From: DAOMOP01 sp035444405
Lineage (GTDB): Bacteria > Pseudomonadota > Gammaproteobacteria > Burkholderiales > Rhodocyclaceae
Assembly (NCBI GenBank): GCA_035444405.1
Contig: DAOMOP010000041.1
Coordinates: 1 to 24,309, forward strand
Direction: 5' to 3'
DNA: 24,309 nt
Part shown: positions 22,755-24,309 of the stretch, one piece after another
How the letters are laid out: the number at the start of each line of letters is the position of its first letter
How positions within the stretch are numbered: the stretch's first letter is position 1
Program-made: the position numbers and the translations under genes
Notes under the pieces: generated by a model
The model's database searches: none
Told to the model about the DNA's origin: nothing
Seen by the model: only the letters and a program-made list of their open reading frames with translations

Positions 22755-23912
22755 ATGGACAAGTCCTACGCTTTCGCGACCCAGGCCGTGCATGCCGGCC
22801 AGAGCCCGGATCCGGCCACCGGCGCGGTGATCACGCCGATCTACGCGACCTCGACCTACGCGCAGCAAAGCCCGGGCGTGCACAAGGGCCTCGACTACGC
22901 ACGCAGCCACAACCCGACGCGCTGGGCCTACGAGTGCTGCGTCGCCGCGCTCGAGGGCGGGCACGCGGCGTTCGCGTTCGGCTCCGGCATGGCGGCGAGC
23001 GCGACCGTGCTCGAACTGCTCGACGCCGGCGCGCACGTCATCGCACTCGACGACCTGTACGGCGGCACGCGGCGGCTCTTCGAGCGGGTGCGGCGGCGCT
23101 CGGCGGGGCTGAGTTTCTCGTACGCCCCGCTCGCCTCCGAAGCCGAGCTCGAGGCGCTGGTGACGCCGGCCACGCGCATGGTGTGGGTCGAGTCGCCGAG
23201 CAACCCGCTGTTGAAGCTCGTCGACCTCGAGATGGTCGCGCGCGTCGCGCGCCGCCGCGGGCTGATCGCGGTGGCCGACAACACCTTTGCGTCGCCGTGG
23301 GTGCAGCAGCCGCTGGCGGCCGGCTTCGACGTCGTCGTGCATTCGGCGACGAAGTATCTGAACGGCCACTCGGACGTGGTCGGCGGCGTCGTCGCCGTGC
23401 GCGATGCGGCGCTCGCCGAGCGGCTCGCCTTCCTGCAGAACGCGGTCGGTGCGATCCCCGGCGCGTTCGACTGCTTTCTCGTCAATCGCGGCCTGAAGAC
23501 GCTCGCGCTGCGCATGGCGCGCCACTGCGACAACGCGCTGGCGCTCGCCGAATGGCTCGAGCGCCACCCGAAAGTCGAGCGCGTGATCTATCCGGGCCTC
23601 GCCAGCCACCCGCAGCACGCGCTCGCGCGGCGCCAGATGCGCGGCTTCGGCGGCATGCTCAGCATGGTGCTGCGCGGCGGCGAGCCCGACGCGCGGCGCT
23701 TTCTCGAACGCTGCGAGCTGTTCACGCTGGCCGAGAGCCTGGGCGGCGTCGAGAGCCTCATCGAGCACCCCGGCATCATGACCCACGCGTCGGTGCCGGC
23801 CGAGGTGCGTGCGCAGCTCGGCATCGGCGACGCGCTGGTGCGCCTGTCGGTCGGGATCGAGGACGTCGAGGACCTGCGTGCGGACCTCGCGCAGGCGCTC
23901 GAGGCGGTTTAG
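22755..23912 (+). CDS. Cystathionine gamma-lyase (trans-sulfuration PLP family)
   Basis: A 385-residue fold-type I PLP enzyme of the Cys/Met metabolism family. Features are YAR.SHNPTRWAYE, FGSGMAAS, the Asp of VADNTFASPW, the PLP lysine at Lys200 in HSATKYLNGHSDVVGG, and near the C-terminus SLGGVESLIEHPGIMTHASV. Placement directly after cystathionine beta-synthase, 140 bases downstream on the same strand, argues for gamma-lyase: cystathionine to cysteine, ammonia and 2-oxobutyrate. Sequence alone cannot fully exclude cystathionine gamma-synthase or beta-lyase. The start MDKSYAFATQ is chosen because it matches the family N-terminus and has GGAG upstream; a GTG 14 codons earlier is less likely. 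Confidence 0.87.
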   Translation: MDKSYAFATQAVHAGQSPDPATGAVITPIYATSTYAQQSPGVHKGLDYARSHNPTRWAYECCVAALEGGHAAFAFGSGMAASATVLELLDAGAHVIALDDLYGGTRRLFERVRRRSAGLSFSYAPLASEAELEALVTPATRMVWVESPSNPLLKLVDLEMVARVARRRGLIAVADNTFASPWVQQPLAAGFDVVVHSATKYLNGHSDVVGGVVAVRDAALAERLAFLQNAVGAIPGAFDCFLVNRGLKTLALRMARHCDNALALAEWLERHPKVERVIYPGLASHPQHALARRQMRGFGGMLSMVLRGGEPDARRFLERCELFTLAESLGGVESLIEHPGIMTHASVPAEVRAQLGIGDALVRLSVGIEDVEDLRADLAQALEAV

Positions 23913-23982
23913 CGCTACACGCCCCGCTGCAGCGCTCGGCGCGAGGCATTCCACCTTCGCGCGCGCTGTGCTTTTTGCGCCG

Positions 23983-24309
23983 TTAGCGCCGCAGAAAGCG
24001 CAGCCATGCCCAGATGTTGAGCAGGCTCATCAGCGACTGCGCGACGTAGGTGTATGCGGCGGCCCGCAGGATGCGCTCGGCGTGCGGGTAGTCGTTGCGG
24101 TGGAGGTAGCCGCCCTCGTGCAGCAGCGGCAGCGCACGGCGAAAGCTCGCATCGAGCTCGGTCGGCAGCGTGATCAGATGCACGAGCGCAGCCAGGCCCA
24201 TCGACAACAGCCCGGCGACGACGAACACCAGCCCCGGCGCCGGGTGGCGCGCGAGCGCGGCGACCAGCGGCGTCGCGAACATCATCATCGCGCCGACGCG
24301 CTGGCCGGC
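23983..24309 (-). CDS. YugP-like zinc metallopeptidase, C-terminal part (runs off the right edge)
   Basis: Open from the right edge with no start in the window needed; an internal ATG run at 24280-24288 is not the true start. About 108 codons are visible. Two hydrophobic segments are seen (VAALARHPAPGLVFVVAGLL region and a C-terminal YVAQSLMSLLNIWAWL). Between them is LITLPTELDASFRRALPLLHEGGYL, the pattern seen near the end of YugP-type membrane zinc peptidases (Zn_peptidase_2), where LPxEfDAS.RAL is conserved. The HExxH site would lie outside the window. The gene is convergent with the gamma-lyase; the 70-base gap has no clear bidirectional terminator. Confidence 0.75.
   Translation of the reverse strand, partial: AGQRVGAMMMFATPLVAALARHPAPGLVFVVAGLLSMGLAALVHLITLPTELDASFRRALPLLHEGGYLHRNDYPHAERILRAAAYTYVAQSLMSLLNIWAWLRFLRR

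Noticed and set aside
1..24309. CRISPR arrays, tRNA and rRNA genes
   Set aside because: No regularly spaced repeats, cloverleaf-like segments or rRNA-like sequence were noticed while reading; a dedicated scan was not possible.

Overview
The window looks like chromosomal DNA of a GC-rich, facultatively anaerobic betaproteobacterium of the Thauera/Azoarcus/Aromatoleum kind (Rhodocyclales). This is an inference from family resemblance: an AcnD-type methylcitrate pathway, a phenylglyoxylate-dehydrogenase-like 2-oxoacid oxidoreductase, polyhydroxyalkanoate genes, a PEP-CTERM protein and the O2-independent ubiquinone genes ubiU-ubiV-ubiT. No rRNA, tRNA or CRISPR array was recognised.

Layout. (1) Positions 1-5128 hold methylcitrate-cycle genes on the minus strand (acnD, cut by the left edge, and prpC). 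A RamB/PrpR-type XRE regulator with a C-terminal cysteine cluster is divergent to them, and the shared intergenic region carries repeated TTGCGAA/TTTGCAAA sites. (2) Positions 5202-7338 hold a second, unrelated propionate-type regulator, a sigma-54 activator of the PrpR family, with a 51-codon ORF overlapping its 3' end. (3) Positions 7392-14864 are a divergent gene set that appears sigma-54 dependent. It has a palindromic upstream site, a consensus IHF site and a near-perfect -24/-12 promoter. Then come an internally deleted adenylate kinase mini-gene, an orphan DUF485 membrane protein, a second IHF + sigma-54 promoter, the gamma-alpha-beta subunits of a 2-oxoacid:acceptor oxidoreductase, a large FAD/NAD(P)/Fe-S electron-transfer subunit, a 37-codon ORF, a terminator-like hairpin and propionyl-CoA synthetase (prpE).

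(4) Positions 14981-17447 are a gene graveyard: phaC with an internal deletion and local frameshift, the phaB tail joined to it, a broken tyrosine recombinase, the istB end of an IS21-type element with its terminal repeats, another transposase tail and a symporter-like tail. (5) Positions 17651-24309 are orderly again: a PEP-CTERM protein, ubiU-ubiV-ubiT behind a well-placed FNR-type box, cystathionine beta-synthase and gamma-lyase, and the C-terminal part of a YugP-like metallopeptidase at the right edge.

Working model (inference): regions 1-3 form a propionyl-CoA node. PrpE would activate propionate. The oxidoreductase would interconvert 2-oxobutyrate (or a related 2-oxoacid) and its acyl-CoA, passing electrons through its flavoprotein to NAD(P). 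PrpC/AcnD would take propionyl-CoA into the methylcitrate cycle. Two regulators of different families would sense pathway intermediates. Cystathionine gamma-lyase, in the same window, releases 2-oxobutyrate. The substrate of the oxidoreductase is not proven by the sequence.
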